From assembly GCA_964482085.1 (NCBI GenBank), contig CAYZVS010000002.1, positions 33,463-97,462 of the forward strand: 64,000 nt of DNA, read 5' to 3'. This document shows positions 25,651 through 35,069 of the stretch, piece after piece. A program made the position numbers and the translations under genes. The notes beneath the pieces were generated by a model. That model did not search any database. It saw only the letters and a program-made list of their open reading frames with translations, and had not been told where the DNA came from. The DNA is from CAIXDN01 sp964482085. Its GTDB lineage: Bacteria; Patescibacteriota; Patescibacteriia; 2-12-FULL-60-25. Position 1 is the first letter of the stretch; each line of letters starts with the position of its first letter.

Positions 25651-27114
25651 TTATGCCATTTTTTTCAATGCCGCGTCGACCCTGACCAGCGCTAAGTCCT
25701 TTCCTGTTACATACATTAGCTCAAATGGGCTTGGCGACTTCTCTTTTCCGGATAAAGTAACACGCAAAGGCCACAAGGTATCGCCATTTCCCCAACCCTT
25801 TTCCACGATCCAGGCAAGCGTCTCTTTCTCCATTCCAGAAATATTTCCAAACCACGACTCATCTTTAGCCACAAGATACTCCTGCAATTTCTCCAACCGT
25901 ATTTTAGCTTCTGCCAAAGTCGATTTTTTCCATGCAAGAACACTCGCTTCATATGGTAAGCATTCCATCGTCTCACGAATTGCTTCCGGAGCGTCAGACA
26001 GTTTGACTAAACGTTCTTGCGCGACATGAGCCGCACGCTCTGCCGTGATACCTTCCGGCAAGAATCTGCCTTTACGCAAACGAATAATGAATTCATCGAT
26101 GGGTAAAGCTTTAATATACTGTGCATTCAACCAATCCAGTTTTTCGGTATTAAAGACCGCGCCGCCTTTATTGACGCGCGTAATATCAAAAAGCGTTGCG
26201 AGCTCTTCTTTATCAAAGACTTCTCGATCCGCCGTTGGATTCCAACCAAGAAGCGCGACAAAATTAATCAACGCTTCAGGCAAATATCCTTTTGCTAGAT
26301 AATCCTCAACCGCAACATCACCTTGTCTTTTGGATAATTTGGATCGATCCGCATTCAACAAAAGCGGAAGATGCGCATATTCCGGCGCTTTCCATCCAAA
26401 CGATTGAAAAATAAACAAATGCTTTGGCAAGCTCGACAACCACTCTTCACCACGAATCACCTGCGTGATCTCCATATCATGATCATCACATGTTGCGGCA
26501 AGATGATACGTCGGAAAACCATCAGATTTAATAATCACCTGGTCATCGACTTGCGCCCAAGGAATCTCGACATCACCACGAATCAAATCATTCATCACAA
26601 TCGATCCTTCCGTTGGCACTTTCAAACGAATCACATGCTCATCACCAACAGCCGCTCGATTCTCCGCTTCCAATTTGGAAAGACTTCGGCAGTGCCGATC
26701 ATACATAATTGGTTGCTTAAGAAGTTGCTGTTGTTTTCTTGCCTCATCCAAACGCTCGGAAGTACAAAAACAATAATACGCCGCATCTTTTTCAATGAGC
26801 TCATAAGCGTATTGCAAATGCTTTTCTTTTCTCGCCGACTGTAAATAGGGTCCAAATTTTCCTTGATCAACAATCGTCTCATCCTCAATCGCAACTCCTT
26901 CATCCGGCGTAAGTCCGCAAGCGACAAGTGATCGATACAAGCTCTCAATCGCACCTTCAACATATCGTGATCGATCTGTGTCTTCTACACGCAAAATAAA
27001 CGTTCCACCATGTCGACGAGCGTACAGCCAGTTATAAAGCGCCGAGCGTAATCCACCGATATGGAGATAGCCGGTCGGGCTTGGGGCAAATCGGACGCGT
27101 ACAGGAGTATCCAT
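25651..27114 (-). CDS. gltX: Glutamyl-tRNA synthetase
   Basis: 487 residues, class I synthetase. RFAPSPTGYLHIGGLRSALYNWLYAR contains the HIGH-type motif (HIGG), and SKLSKRQGDVA is the KMSKS-type loop. RVEDTDRSRY is typical of the family. It loads glutamate on tRNA-Glu; in genomes without glutaminyl-tRNA synthetase it also charges tRNA-Gln for later amidation, but this cannot be judged here. The zinc-binding Cys cluster is reduced to CFCTSERL with one partner (YDRHC). Confidence 0.96.
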   Translation of the reverse strand: MDTPVRVRFAPSPTGYLHIGGLRSALYNWLYARRHGGTFILRVEDTDRSRYVEGAIESLYRSLVACGLTPDEGVAIEDETIVDQGKFGPYLQSARKEKHLQYAYELIEKDAAYYCFCTSERLDEARKQQQLLKQPIMYDRHCRSLSKLEAENRAAVGDEHVIRLKVPTEGSIVMNDLIRGDVEIPWAQVDDQVIIKSDGFPTYHLAATCDDHDMEITQVIRGEEWLSSLPKHLFIFQSFGWKAPEYAHLPLLLNADRSKLSKRQGDVAVEDYLAKGYLPEALINFVALLGWNPTADREVFDKEELATLFDITRVNKGGAVFNTEKLDWLNAQYIKALPIDEFIIRLRKGRFLPEGITAERAAHVAQERLVKLSDAPEAIRETMECLPYEASVLAWKKSTLAEAKIRLEKLQEYLVAKDESWFGNISGMEKETLAWIVEKGWGNGDTLWPLRVTLSGKEKSPSPFELMYVTGKDLALVRVDAALKKMA

Positions 27115-27127
27115 AGATTTGCTAATC

Positions 27128-27856
27128 CTAGCCCAGCTTCCGTATTTTGTCGACGATCAAAAGAATCGGAAAAACAACCACCGCATTAACGATCCTCTTC
27201 CAGCGATACGGCTCCAAAACCAATCTCCAAAGCCACTCAAATCCAAACGAACGGAAAATGTGTGGCGCGCGCTTTGTCCGCCCTGACCAAAAATCAAACG
27301 TTCCACCAACTCCGACCACCACGCGCAGTTCCGGAAAATCTTTTCTATGTTGCGCAATCCACGCTTCTTGTCGTGGGTGCCCCATCGCCGCTAGCAAAAC
27401 CTGCGGAGAAAAGAGCATCATGCGTCCCCGAGCCTCTTCCGTTGCATCATCCTCCTCACCTGTCGATGAAACACGCCCTCCCTGCTCGGCACGAATATCC
27501 AACTTGGGATACGCGCGACGAATATCAACAATCGCCTCCTCGGCCGCGCCATTCTCTCCACCAAATAATCCAACACGCCAATTCATATCATGCGCGTGCT
27601 GGATTAATCGTTCCGCAAACTCAACACCCGTCACGCGTTTTGTCTGACAAAACGTTGCAAGCCATAAACCAAATCCATCTACCAAGCGTAAATCCGCCTC
27701 ACGCAATACATTCGCGTAGGCGTTGTCTCTATGTGACTCAAGTAAAATCTCCGGATTTGCCGTTACAAACCATAACGGTTTTGTTGAGGCATCTATACGT
27801 TCTACAGCTTCCGCCATCCCAATACCCTCGATAGGGATACCAAAAATCTCCCGCAT
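27128..27856 (-). CDS. WecG/TagA-family glycosyltransferase (GT26)
   Basis: 242 residues. The family signature VTANPEILLESHRD, LVDGFGLWLA, then RVGLFGGENGAAEEAI and the C-terminal LAAMGHPRQEAWIAQH and VGVGGTFDFWSGRTKRAPHIFRSFGFEWLWRL are all present. Relatives add N-acetylmannosamine(-uronate) to a polyprenyl-linked GlcNAc; together with the WecA-like protein at 50.8 kb this points to a lipid-linked surface glycan. The C-terminus is amphipathic for membrane binding. One base separates it from murD. Confidence 0.92.
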   Translation of the reverse strand: MREIFGIPIEGIGMAEAVERIDASTKPLWFVTANPEILLESHRDNAYANVLREADLRLVDGFGLWLATFCQTKRVTGVEFAERLIQHAHDMNWRVGLFGGENGAAEEAIVDIRRAYPKLDIRAEQGGRVSSTGEEDDATEEARGRMMLFSPQVLLAAMGHPRQEAWIAQHRKDFPELRVVVGVGGTFDFWSGRTKRAPHIFRSFGFEWLWRLVLEPYRWKRIVNAVVVFPILLIVDKIRKLG

Positions 27857-27857
27857 A

Positions 27858-29153
27858 CTATTTCCATTTCTTCACCAGCTTTTTAAATTGTTCACCTCGA
27901 TCAAATTCATTCTTGAACAAACCAAAACTCGTACAACCAGGAGACAGTAATACAATATCCCCTTTCTCCGTCCATAACTTTAACTCGTTGAATACTTGTT
28001 CAAGATCCTGTACATCCAAATAACAAATATCTGCTTTCTTAAATGCCGTTTCGATCTTTTGATGTGCAGTTCCTGCTAACAAATATACGCCCACATCCTT
28101 ACGCCGCTTAAGATAAGCAGCGATCTCAACGAAATCCAACTCTTTGTCGGCACCACCAAAAATCAAATGAATAGAATGTTTTGAGGGTTTAAAGGATTTA
28201 AGCGCAGCCAATGTTCCATCGGGCGTTGTCGCCGTTGTGTCATTGATAAATGTGAGCGCTCCTTTGACCGCGATCGTCTCAATACGATTAGACAAACCTT
28301 TAAACGATTTCAACGCTATCTTGATTTTGCTCGCAGGAACCCCCAGCTTACTCGCCATCGCCGCGGCAAAACTCGCATTCATCTGATTATGCTCGCCAGG
28401 AACCGCGAGATTAAATTTCCCTTGCTTTACACGCACAACATTCCCCGCCGCTTCCTTAGCATATTCATCAAACGATTTGTCAGCTGGAAAAAAGACAAAA
28501 TCATCGGCATCCTGATGTCGGAAAATTTGCGCCTTCGCTTCCGCATATTCGTTCATCGATGGATACGCGTTCAAATGATCACGCATCAAATTGGTCCACA
28601 CGGCATACTGCGGAGAAATACCCGCATCTCCTGTCCCTTCAAGCTGAAAGCTACTCATCTCCAAAACAACGATGTCATTTTTCTTTACTTGAGAAAGAAA
28701 TGTGAGTGGCGATACAAGAATATTTCCACCAAGCCAAACCTTTCGCCACTTTTTAGAGAATGACAAAATTTCATAGATCATCGAGGTTGTCGTACTCTTT
28801 CCTCGCGTACCCGTCACACCGACAATCGGACAGGGACACGACTCCATAAACAAAGCCAAATCCGATGTTACGGCTTTCCCAAGCTTTCTTGCCAACTTCA
28901 TCTCCTTGGAATCGCTACGCACGCTTGGTCCACGGACAATCAAATCCGCCCAATCAACATCTTTCGCCTCATGCTTTCCTAATCGAAATTTTACATTCTT
29001 GTATTCAGAAAGCTGTTTCACATTCTCTTTGAGTTGATCACGAGTTTTCAAATCCGTAGCCAAAACATCGTCACCGGCCTTAGCAAAATGCAAGGCCGCG
29101 GAAACACCACTCCCTTTGGGATATTGACCCAAACCTAGTATCAAAACATTCAT
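27858..29153 (-). CDS. murD: UDP-N-acetylmuramoylalanine-D-glutamate ligase
   Basis: 431 residues. Adds D-Glu to UDP-MurNAc-Ala in the cytoplasm. The N-terminal domain starts VLILGLGQYPKGSGVSA, the ATP site is GVTGTRGKSTTT, then VLEMSSFQLEG and a Lys-containing FRHQDADDF region, and the C-terminal domain has FINDTTATTPDGTLAAL and LLSPGCTSFGLF. TATTP replaces SKATN of typical MurD, a shift worth noting. The ATG overlaps the stop of the upstream glycosyltransferase by 4 nt. Confidence 0.93.
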   Translation of the reverse strand: MNVLILGLGQYPKGSGVSAALHFAKAGDDVLATDLKTRDQLKENVKQLSEYKNVKFRLGKHEAKDVDWADLIVRGPSVRSDSKEMKLARKLGKAVTSDLALFMESCPCPIVGVTGTRGKSTTTSMIYEILSFSKKWRKVWLGGNILVSPLTFLSQVKKNDIVVLEMSSFQLEGTGDAGISPQYAVWTNLMRDHLNAYPSMNEYAEAKAQIFRHQDADDFVFFPADKSFDEYAKEAAGNVVRVKQGKFNLAVPGEHNQMNASFAAAMASKLGVPASKIKIALKSFKGLSNRIETIAVKGALTFINDTTATTPDGTLAALKSFKPSKHSIHLIFGGADKELDFVEIAAYLKRRKDVGVYLLAGTAHQKIETAFKKADICYLDVQDLEQVFNELKLWTEKGDIVLLSPGCTSFGLFKNEFDRGEQFKKLVKKWK

Positions 29154-30265
29154 GCCAGGAGATCCTTATACAATTTCTCGGTTTTGTCGACGACCCTTGC
29201 CCAAGAATATTCTTTTTTGACCATCTCTCGCGCCCGTTTGCCTCGTTCCTCAACCATCGCCTCATCCGCCAGAACAAAGTCGATCGCCTTAGCTAAATCC
29301 TCTCGATCATCCGTTTTAAAGGCGATTCCACTATGGTCAATCAATTCCAAATTCTCGGCGATATCCGACATAACAACCACTTTTCCTGCTGCCATCGCCT
29401 CAATAATCGTTACAGACAAACCCTCCGCTCTCGATGGATGAACAAATGCATAACAATTGGCAAACAACTGCCGCAACGTGACACCACTCTGATACCCAAC
29501 CAAACGCACACGCGGATCACGTTCAACCAATGCTCGCAGCTTATGATCGTACTCCGTTGAATAGAATGCCTCTCCAACAATCACGAGAGGATAATCCGTC
29601 TTTACATGGTGATAAGCTTCAATCGCAACATCGTAAGCTTTGTTTGGAACAAGACGACCAACACCTAATAAATATTTATTAGGTTGAAGTCCAAACGGCG
29701 CAAGCTCAGACATTCCTTGCGGACCAAGTAATTCTGCGCCATTGGGAATATAGTCCGTATGTCGTTTCCATTTATTTCTGCACCACACCTGCAACGTATG
29801 CGAGATGACAATCGTGCGATGAGGAAAATGAACCGTAGCCCATTCGCCAAATTTTAAATAACTTCTGGCGAACCAACTCCACTTGGAATCAAACCAATCA
29901 CGACTATGAAATGTGCAAACAACTTTTGTGCCCGGTTTAAATACGCGAGGAATCCATGCCATCGTCGATGGACCAACACCGTGATAATGGATGATGTCCG
30001 TTTCTTGAAACAGGACATGCAAGGTCGATAAAAAAACATGTGTGATCGTATCAAGGTTCTTGCTACGAATGGAGGGAATCCTGATCAACCGCACTCCATT
30101 CCACGTATGTTTATGATAATCGGCATAACTACGAACATACACAGATACACGATGTCCATGATCTGCAAGCCGCGTAGCGATTTGTTCTACGTGTCGCTCA
30201 ACTCCACCTGCTCCCGGTACGGAATCAGAGGGAATCGCCTTGGCGCCAATAATATGAATACGCAT
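29150..30265 (-). CDS. Family 4 glycosyltransferase
   Basis: 371 residues from the ATG at 30265; the frame open further upstream runs into the tRNA-Lys gene. GAGGVERHVEQIATRLADHGH is the N-terminal glycine loop, YLLGVGRLVPNKAYDVAI opens the donor domain, and FVHPSRAEGLSVTIIEAMAAGKVVV holds the E-x7-E pair. A retaining transferase for a surface polysaccharide or glycolipid. A TATACT box lies about 10 nt upstream of the start. It heads the operon with murD, GT26, gltX and the M23 peptidase. Confidence 0.9.
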   Translation of the reverse strand: MRIHIIGAKAIPSDSVPGAGGVERHVEQIATRLADHGHRVSVYVRSYADYHKHTWNGVRLIRIPSIRSKNLDTITHVFLSTLHVLFQETDIIHYHGVGPSTMAWIPRVFKPGTKVVCTFHSRDWFDSKWSWFARSYLKFGEWATVHFPHRTIVISHTLQVWCRNKWKRHTDYIPNGAELLGPQGMSELAPFGLQPNKYLLGVGRLVPNKAYDVAIEAYHHVKTDYPLVIVGEAFYSTEYDHKLRALVERDPRVRLVGYQSGVTLRQLFANCYAFVHPSRAEGLSVTIIEAMAAGKVVVMSDIAENLELIDHSGIAFKTDDREDLAKAIDFVLADEAMVEERGKRAREMVKKEYSWARVVDKTEKLYKDLLA

Positions 30266-30284
30266 GAATGACGCTAGTATAAAG

Positions 30285-30314
30285 AAAAAACACCCGCTTA
30301 GCGAGTGCTTTTTT
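30285..30314. terminator. Terminator downstream of tRNA-Lys
   Basis: AAAAAACACCCGC pairs with GCGAGTGCTTTTTT; T runs on both strands. Confidence 0.85.
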
Positions 30315-30315
30315 A

Positions 30316-30391
30316 TGGTGGGACCGGCGGGGATTGAACCCGCGACCATTGGCTTAAAAGGCCACTGCTCTACCAACTGAGCTACAGTCCC
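30316..30391 (-). tRNA. tRNA-Lys (anticodon TTT)
   Basis: Minus strand, 76 nt with an encoded CCA (30316-30318). Acceptor GGGACTG pairs with CGGTCCC, D arm AGCTCAGTTGGTAGAGC, anticodon loop CTTTTAA (anticodon TTT), T arm CGCGGGTTCAATCCCCGC. Confidence 0.97.
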
Positions 30392-30444
30392 GGAAAAGTG
30401 ACAGAATAATACTAAATCCTAGCCAAAAATCAAGAGGGATAACG

Positions 30445-30477
30445 AAAGGGCCGGTCGACAGATGTCGACCGGCCCTT
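30445..30477 (-). terminator. Terminator of the VWA-domain gene
   Basis: AAGGGCCGGTCGACA pairs with TGTCGACCGGCCCTT, a 15-bp GC-rich stem, 18 bases after the stop. Confidence 0.8.
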
Positions 30478-30494
30478 CAGAGAGTCGAGAGAGG

Positions 30495-32537
30495 TCAGGA
30501 GCAGACGAAGGTCTGCTCACGCACCGCACGCTTGATCTTCACACCGTCGAAGTCGACGAGCTGCTCGATCGTCCCCTTCTTGTTGGGCTTGCCGGCCGGC
30601 CACTTGATAGCCGTCTGACTGCAACGCTCCATCGCGAAGGTGACGGCGCGGATCTTGTAGCGAAGGTTCGACAGCTCGCGCCGCGTCTCCATCATCATCG
30701 TGTTGGCCGCGTCCCAGTCGAGCTTAGAGGTATCGAAGCTCTTGGGCTTGTGACCCATGAGCCGATACTCGACCGTGGTGACCGTGTACGTGTCGGTCTC
30801 GCGCTCCTCGTCCTTCTGAGCCTTGCCGTAGTAGATGTCGCTCTCCTCGTGCTCCTTGCTCTGGCCCTGTGCCTTACGCTCCTTGAGCCGCGAGTTCAGC
30901 GCCGACTGTTTCTCCTCGAGATCGCTCTCGAGGCACAGCATGGGCGCGAGCTTCATCTGACCGGGCTTGGCCCAGGCCGGACTGATCATCTTGAGCGAGC
31001 GCAGGTCGAGCGTGTACGTCTTGCCCGACTTGAACTCGGTACCGGTCTTGAGAACGCCGGCCTCGAGCAGAAGCTTGAACGTCTCCTCAGAGACGCTCGC
31101 CTCGATCTCGTTCATGACGAGGTTGCCGTCACGCACGATGTTGTACGTGCGATACTGCTTCATATCCTCGGGACGACCCTTGCCGTCCTCCGGCAGGACC
31201 TTGATGTCCTTGAGCGTCCGGAACGAGAAATTGAAGCGCTCGTTGTGGCTGATGATGTCGAGCACCTGCAGCGAGCGATCGCCCGTGCCCTCGAGCACGC
31301 GCGGATCGACCACCAGCTCCCCACCGCGCTTGTAGGCGCCCTTGGGGATGTAGATGACCGACTGCGGATCCTCGATCAGCTGACGCACGACGTTCAGCAC
31401 CGAGTGGTTGGGACCGACGGGCTTGAGGCCCGTGCCGATGAAGCGCTTCCCGCTCGTGAAGATGCCGCGGAAGCGGTCCTCCGCCTCGCGAGCTTCGCGA
31501 TCCGTGAAGGCGTTGCCGACCTGCTCGGCCAGCCCGTCTTCACCGATCATCTCGAGGTACTCGGCGGCGGTCGAGCGATTGCCCGAGAGCACCGCCTGCG
31601 CCGCGTACGCGCGGATGAAGGCCAACTTGTCGTTGTCATTCATCGGCTTCAGCGTGGCGCTCTCCTTGAACGCCTTGCCGTTGACGCGGCCCTCGACCAT
31701 GACGCTCTTGGCGTCCTTGCTGGTCTCGATGAACAGCATCGCCTTGCCCTCGTAGAAGGCCGTGCTCTGGAACTGCGTACCGACCGTCTCGCTCACCTGC
31801 GGGGTGACGCGGATGAAGCGCGAGATCGAGCCAGCGCTCGGCTTGAGCGTGACGTCGACAGAACCGCGCACGGTCTTCTCGAAGGTCTCGCGGATGCCGT
31901 TGACGGCGCCCGTGAAGTCCTCGATCTCGCTGATGTGGCGATAGAGGCCGTTACCTCCGCTCTCACGCATCAGACGGGCGAGGAACGCGGCGTTGTACCA
32001 GTTCCCGTACCCAATGACGGAGAGACCAGCGCCGGTATCGGCGATAGCCTTGGCCGCCTTGGCGGCCTTGTTCTCCTCCTCCTTGACGCTCCACTTGTTG
32101 GGAACGGCACAGCCGTCGGTGAGCAGGATGCCTATGTTGGCGCATCCGTCGGTGATCTTCTGCACCGTCTTGAGCGCGAGCTCGAGCGGTTCGCTGAAGA
32201 CCGTCGTGTCCATGATCTGGACGCTCTCGTCGATCGCCTTGTGCAGGGTCTCACGACCCTTCTTGTCGCAGCGTGTCGGACCCGCGATCAGCTTGGCGCG
32301 GTTATGGCCGCTGAAGATGATGAGCGAGACAAAATCACGCTCGACGAGTTCCGCGACGAACTTCTTGCAGTCGTTGCGGACGTTGCCGATGACGCTCGAC
32401 ATCGAGCCGGAGCAGTCGATGATCTTGATCCAGTGATGATCTTCGACCTTCTTGACGCCTCCGATGTCGACCTCGAGCAGGATGCCATGTGCATTGATCT
32501 GGGGAATGTGACCGGAACGAGCACTCACGATGTCCAT
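30495..32537 (-). CDS. Large VWA-domain protein, high GC, unknown function
   Basis: 680 residues. A von Willebrand A domain (about 35-235) has an intact MIDAS: IIDCSGSMSS (DxSxS), a Thr region MDTTVFSEP, and ILLTDGCAV. It should bind a divalent ion and a partner protein. After it come a beta-rich part (SISRFIRVTPQVSETVG), and a long C-terminal region of no recognised family with a charged helix (EEKQSALNSRLKERKAQGQSK cut short here). No signal peptide or membrane helix is visible. Three sampled 60-base lines have 52, 68 and 63% GC (core flanks about 47%), so base use is unlike its neighbours. It is monocistronic with its own leader hairpin and terminator; start ATG follows GAGAGG by 7 nt. Confidence 0.82.
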   Translation of the reverse strand: MDIVSARSGHIPQINAHGILLEVDIGGVKKVEDHHWIKIIDCSGSMSSVIGNVRNDCKKFVAELVERDFVSLIIFSGHNRAKLIAGPTRCDKKGRETLHKAIDESVQIMDTTVFSEPLELALKTVQKITDGCANIGILLTDGCAVPNKWSVKEEENKAAKAAKAIADTGAGLSVIGYGNWYNAAFLARLMRESGGNGLYRHISEIEDFTGAVNGIRETFEKTVRGSVDVTLKPSAGSISRFIRVTPQVSETVGTQFQSTAFYEGKAMLFIETSKDAKSVMVEGRVNGKAFKESATLKPMNDNDKLAFIRAYAAQAVLSGNRSTAAEYLEMIGEDGLAEQVGNAFTDREAREAEDRFRGIFTSGKRFIGTGLKPVGPNHSVLNVVRQLIEDPQSVIYIPKGAYKRGGELVVDPRVLEGTGDRSLQVLDIISHNERFNFSFRTLKDIKVLPEDGKGRPEDMKQYRTYNIVRDGNLVMNEIEASVSEETFKLLLEAGVLKTGTEFKSGKTYTLDLRSLKMISPAWAKPGQMKLAPMLCLESDLEEKQSALNSRLKERKAQGQSKEHEESDIYYGKAQKDEERETDTYTVTTVEYRLMGHKPKSFDTSKLDWDAANTMMMETRRELSNLRYKIRAVTFAMERCSQTAIKWPAGKPNKKGTIEQLVDFDGVKIKRAVREQTFVCS

Positions 32538-32597
32538 GTAGGACCTCTCTCTTCAATTGTGCAGGAACATATCTTCCGTCCATCAGTGGATAGAAGA

Positions 32598-32615
32598 CCC
32601 TCTGTGATCAGAGGG
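32598..32615 (-). promoter_or_regulatory. Leader hairpin upstream of the VWA gene
   Basis: CCCTCT and AGAGGG form a small stem in the AT-rich leader. Candidate -10 boxes (TATAAT, TATATT) lie at about 32633-32650, so the untranslated leader would be near 90 nt. Whether the hairpin is regulatory is unknown. Confidence 0.35.
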
Positions 32616-32720
32616 GGCTATTAATAACAAAGATTATAATATAATATACGTCAAGACAGCGCAGAATCACCCGTGGTACTGGCATGAAGCAAATTAGACG
32701 AGTATAACAGTAGTATTCAA

Positions 32721-33584
32721 ATGAAAGCCAAAACACTACTTCGCCTAGCTCGACCGCGCTTTTGGATCTATCTCCTCGGTCCATTTTTGGTCGGCTTAGC
32801 AGCCAATGGTCTTTTCGGTACATCTCAAGATATCAAGGCCATTCTTCTCGTATTGATCTCCGCCCTCTACTTTACACTCCCTGCCAACCTACTCATCTAC
32901 GGCATCAACGACATATTTGATTATCAAAGCGATATCTTGAACAAGAAAAAAGCCTCATATGAAACACTTGTAAAACCAGAGGACCGTTCATCCCTATGGA
33001 CCGCAATCGCCTTAACGAATATCCCATTCCTCATTCCCTTTATATTGGTAGCAGAGCAATCACCTTACTCGATAGTCGCGATAGTCGGTTTCTTATTTTT
33101 TGGAATATTTTATTCATCTCCTCCCATACGCGCTAAAGCTCGACCTTACCTCGACAGCCTATTCAATATTCTCTATGTATTTCCTGGATTATACGGTTTT
33201 CTCATTTACAACAATACGGTCTTAGCAATTGATTGGCGCTTGATAATCGCCGCCTCACTTTGGTGCATCGCGATGCACGCCTACTCTGCCGTCCCCGATA
33301 TCCAAGCCGACCATGGCGCCAATCTACGCACGATCGCGACCTCACTCGGACGTTCCAAAACGCTTTGGCTTTGTCTCTACCTCTATGCTGCTGCCGCATT
33401 GCTTTCCATCGAAAAACTCAACTGGCTCGCCTATACACTCGGCGTTGTGTACGTAGGTCTCATGGCTCTTTCTTTGCGCACAAAAACCGATGAAGCACTT
33501 TTTCACTACTACACATGGTTCCCAAAAATCAATGCACTATCCGGTTTTGCCTTATTTCTCTTTATCATTTTCAATGGTCGATAA
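32721..33584 (+). CDS. UbiA-family prenyltransferase, lycopene-elongase-like
   Basis: 287 residues with eight to nine membrane helices. The first Asp-rich motif is NDIFDYQSD (NDxxDxxxD) and the second is SAVPDIQADHGANLRT; both bind prenyl diphosphate through Mg2+. In this family, members next to crtB/crtI genes extend lycopene with C5 units to C45/C50 carotenoids, whereas others make quinones or chlorophyll tails. The neighbourhood argues for the carotenoid role, by inference only. Its 3' end overlaps the convergent phytoene desaturase gene by 33 bases, leaving no terminator between them. Confidence 0.85.
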   Translation: MKAKTLLRLARPRFWIYLLGPFLVGLAANGLFGTSQDIKAILLVLISALYFTLPANLLIYGINDIFDYQSDILNKKKASYETLVKPEDRSSLWTAIALTNIPFLIPFILVAEQSPYSIVAIVGFLFFGIFYSSPPIRAKARPYLDSLFNILYVFPGLYGFLIYNNTVLAIDWRLIIAASLWCIAMHAYSAVPDIQADHGANLRTIATSLGRSKTLWLCLYLYAAAALLSIEKLNWLAYTLGVVYVGLMALSLRTKTDEALFHYYTWFPKINALSGFALFLFIIFNGR

Positions 33585-35069
33585 AGGTCCGTCGCTCACA
33601 TCCCCGATGATGCGCTTGTAAGCTAACTCGGCCGACACAAGACAAATCGGCATACCAATCCCCGGATTTGTCCCCGCACCAACGTACAAAAGATTTTTAA
33701 CGTTGGCATTGATATTATTTGGTCGGAAAATAGCCGTCTGTCCTATCGTGTGTGCCAATCCGAGAGCCGATCCGCCCAAACTGTTATAGCGTTCTGAAAA
33801 ATCTTTCACGCTAAATATTTTTTTATATTCAATACGTTTGCGTAAATCTGGAATATGCATCACTTTTTCCATTCCAGCTAAAATCTTATCAGCATACAGA
33901 TCAAGATCAGAATCCTCATACGCAAGTCCCGCCGCAACGGGAACCAGAACAAACAAATTTTCTTTTCCTGGTGGCGCTACGCTTGGATCTGTTACCGACG
34001 GAGCGCAGACATATAGCGACGGATCATCGGGCCATGTCGGACGATCAAATATCTCTGAAAAATTCTTTTCCCAGTTCTCAGAAAAAAGAAGATTGTGATG
34101 CGTCAATTCCGGAATACGTCCGTCTATACCCAAATATAAAATAAACGCCGATGGTGCGAGTACGCGCTTTTCCCAATAGGAAACGTCATGCAGACGATAT
34201 TGCTCCGGAGTAAGAGCGATATCTGTATGCGCGATATCCGCATTTGAGATCACAATATCTGCTTCGAGAATAGACCCATCGGTAAGCTCAACACCTGTCG
34301 CTTTACCATCACAAATTAAAATCTTCTTCACTTCTGCATTTACTTGAATCTTCGCCCCATTCTTTTGAGCGATCGCTACCAATGCTTCTACCAGCTTATA
34401 GATACCTCCCTGCGGATAAAAGACTCCCATCGAGAAATCAATGTGACTCATGATGTTATACAGCGCAGGAGTGTTGTATGGAGAGCTCCCCAGAAACACG
34501 AGTGTGTATTGCATGATTTTTTGCAAAGCCGAGCTCTTAAAAAAGCGCTTCACATATCGATCCATCTTTGAAAAAACGGAGAGTCGACTCCCCTCAATCA
34601 TCGTTTTAAGATTAAGGAAATCAAAAATCGAATTATAGTTTTTAAAAAGAAAATGATTCTTCGCGATCTGGTACTGCTGACCAGAACGAGCAAGATATTC
34701 CCGTACGTTGGGAGTGCATCCCGGTTCCAATGCCTCGAGTGTCGGTAGGTCTTTTTCAAGATCTGAGTAAATATCGACAACACGATCCTCTCCTTTGAAA
34801 AAGATTCTATAGGATGGCTGGAGTTTTTTTAAATCAAGATAATTCTCCACCCGCTCACCCAGTAAAGTAAAAAAATGTTCAAAAATATCCGGCATCAAGT
34901 ACCAAGACGGACCCATATCAAACGTATAGCCCTGATCAGAGAAAACCGAAGCTCTCCCGCCTGGCTGCTCATTCTTTTCAAGCACGGTCACGGCATAGCC
35001 TGCCTTCGCTAATAAGCACGCTGTACCCAAACCACCAAATCCAGAACCAATGATAATCACTCGTTTCAT
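33552..35069 (-). CDS. crtI: Phytoene desaturase (CrtI type)
   Basis: 505 residues. FAD-binding start VIIIGSGFGGLGTACLLAKAGYAVTVLEK, then GGRASVFSDQGYTFDMGPSWYLMP, a middle with VISNADIAHT, and the C-terminal LLYVGAGTNPGIGMPICLVSAELA, which is the diagnostic CrtI end. It converts phytoene to lycopene or a related polyene in the membrane. It overlaps crtB by 4 nt (ATGA), so the two are translated together. Carotenoid genes are unexpected in a reduced Patescibacterium. Confidence 0.93.
   Translation of the reverse strand: MKRVIIIGSGFGGLGTACLLAKAGYAVTVLEKNEQPGGRASVFSDQGYTFDMGPSWYLMPDIFEHFFTLLGERVENYLDLKKLQPSYRIFFKGEDRVVDIYSDLEKDLPTLEALEPGCTPNVREYLARSGQQYQIAKNHFLFKNYNSIFDFLNLKTMIEGSRLSVFSKMDRYVKRFFKSSALQKIMQYTLVFLGSSPYNTPALYNIMSHIDFSMGVFYPQGGIYKLVEALVAIAQKNGAKIQVNAEVKKILICDGKATGVELTDGSILEADIVISNADIAHTDIALTPEQYRLHDVSYWEKRVLAPSAFILYLGIDGRIPELTHHNLLFSENWEKNFSEIFDRPTWPDDPSLYVCAPSVTDPSVAPPGKENLFVLVPVAAGLAYEDSDLDLYADKILAGMEKVMHIPDLRKRIEYKKIFSVKDFSERYNSLGGSALGLAHTIGQTAIFRPNNINANVKNLLYVGAGTNPGIGMPICLVSAELAYKRIIGDVSDGPLSTIENDKEK

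Noticed and set aside
27262..27834. 190-codon plus-strand frame across the GT26 gene.
   Set aside because: It is a shadow of the conserved minus-strand gene with Pro/His/Arg-rich nonsense composition.
30266..30376. Extension of the glycosyltransferase into tRNA-Lys.
   Set aside because: The extra codons are the tRNA and terminator read in frame; MRIHIIGAKAIP at 30265 is the proper start.
30462..32624. A 720-codon open frame antisense to the VWA gene.
   Set aside because: It is a by-product of high GC on the opposite strand: composition is extreme in Leu, Arg, Asp and His, there is no domain, and the minus-strand frame has an intact VWA domain and ribosome site.
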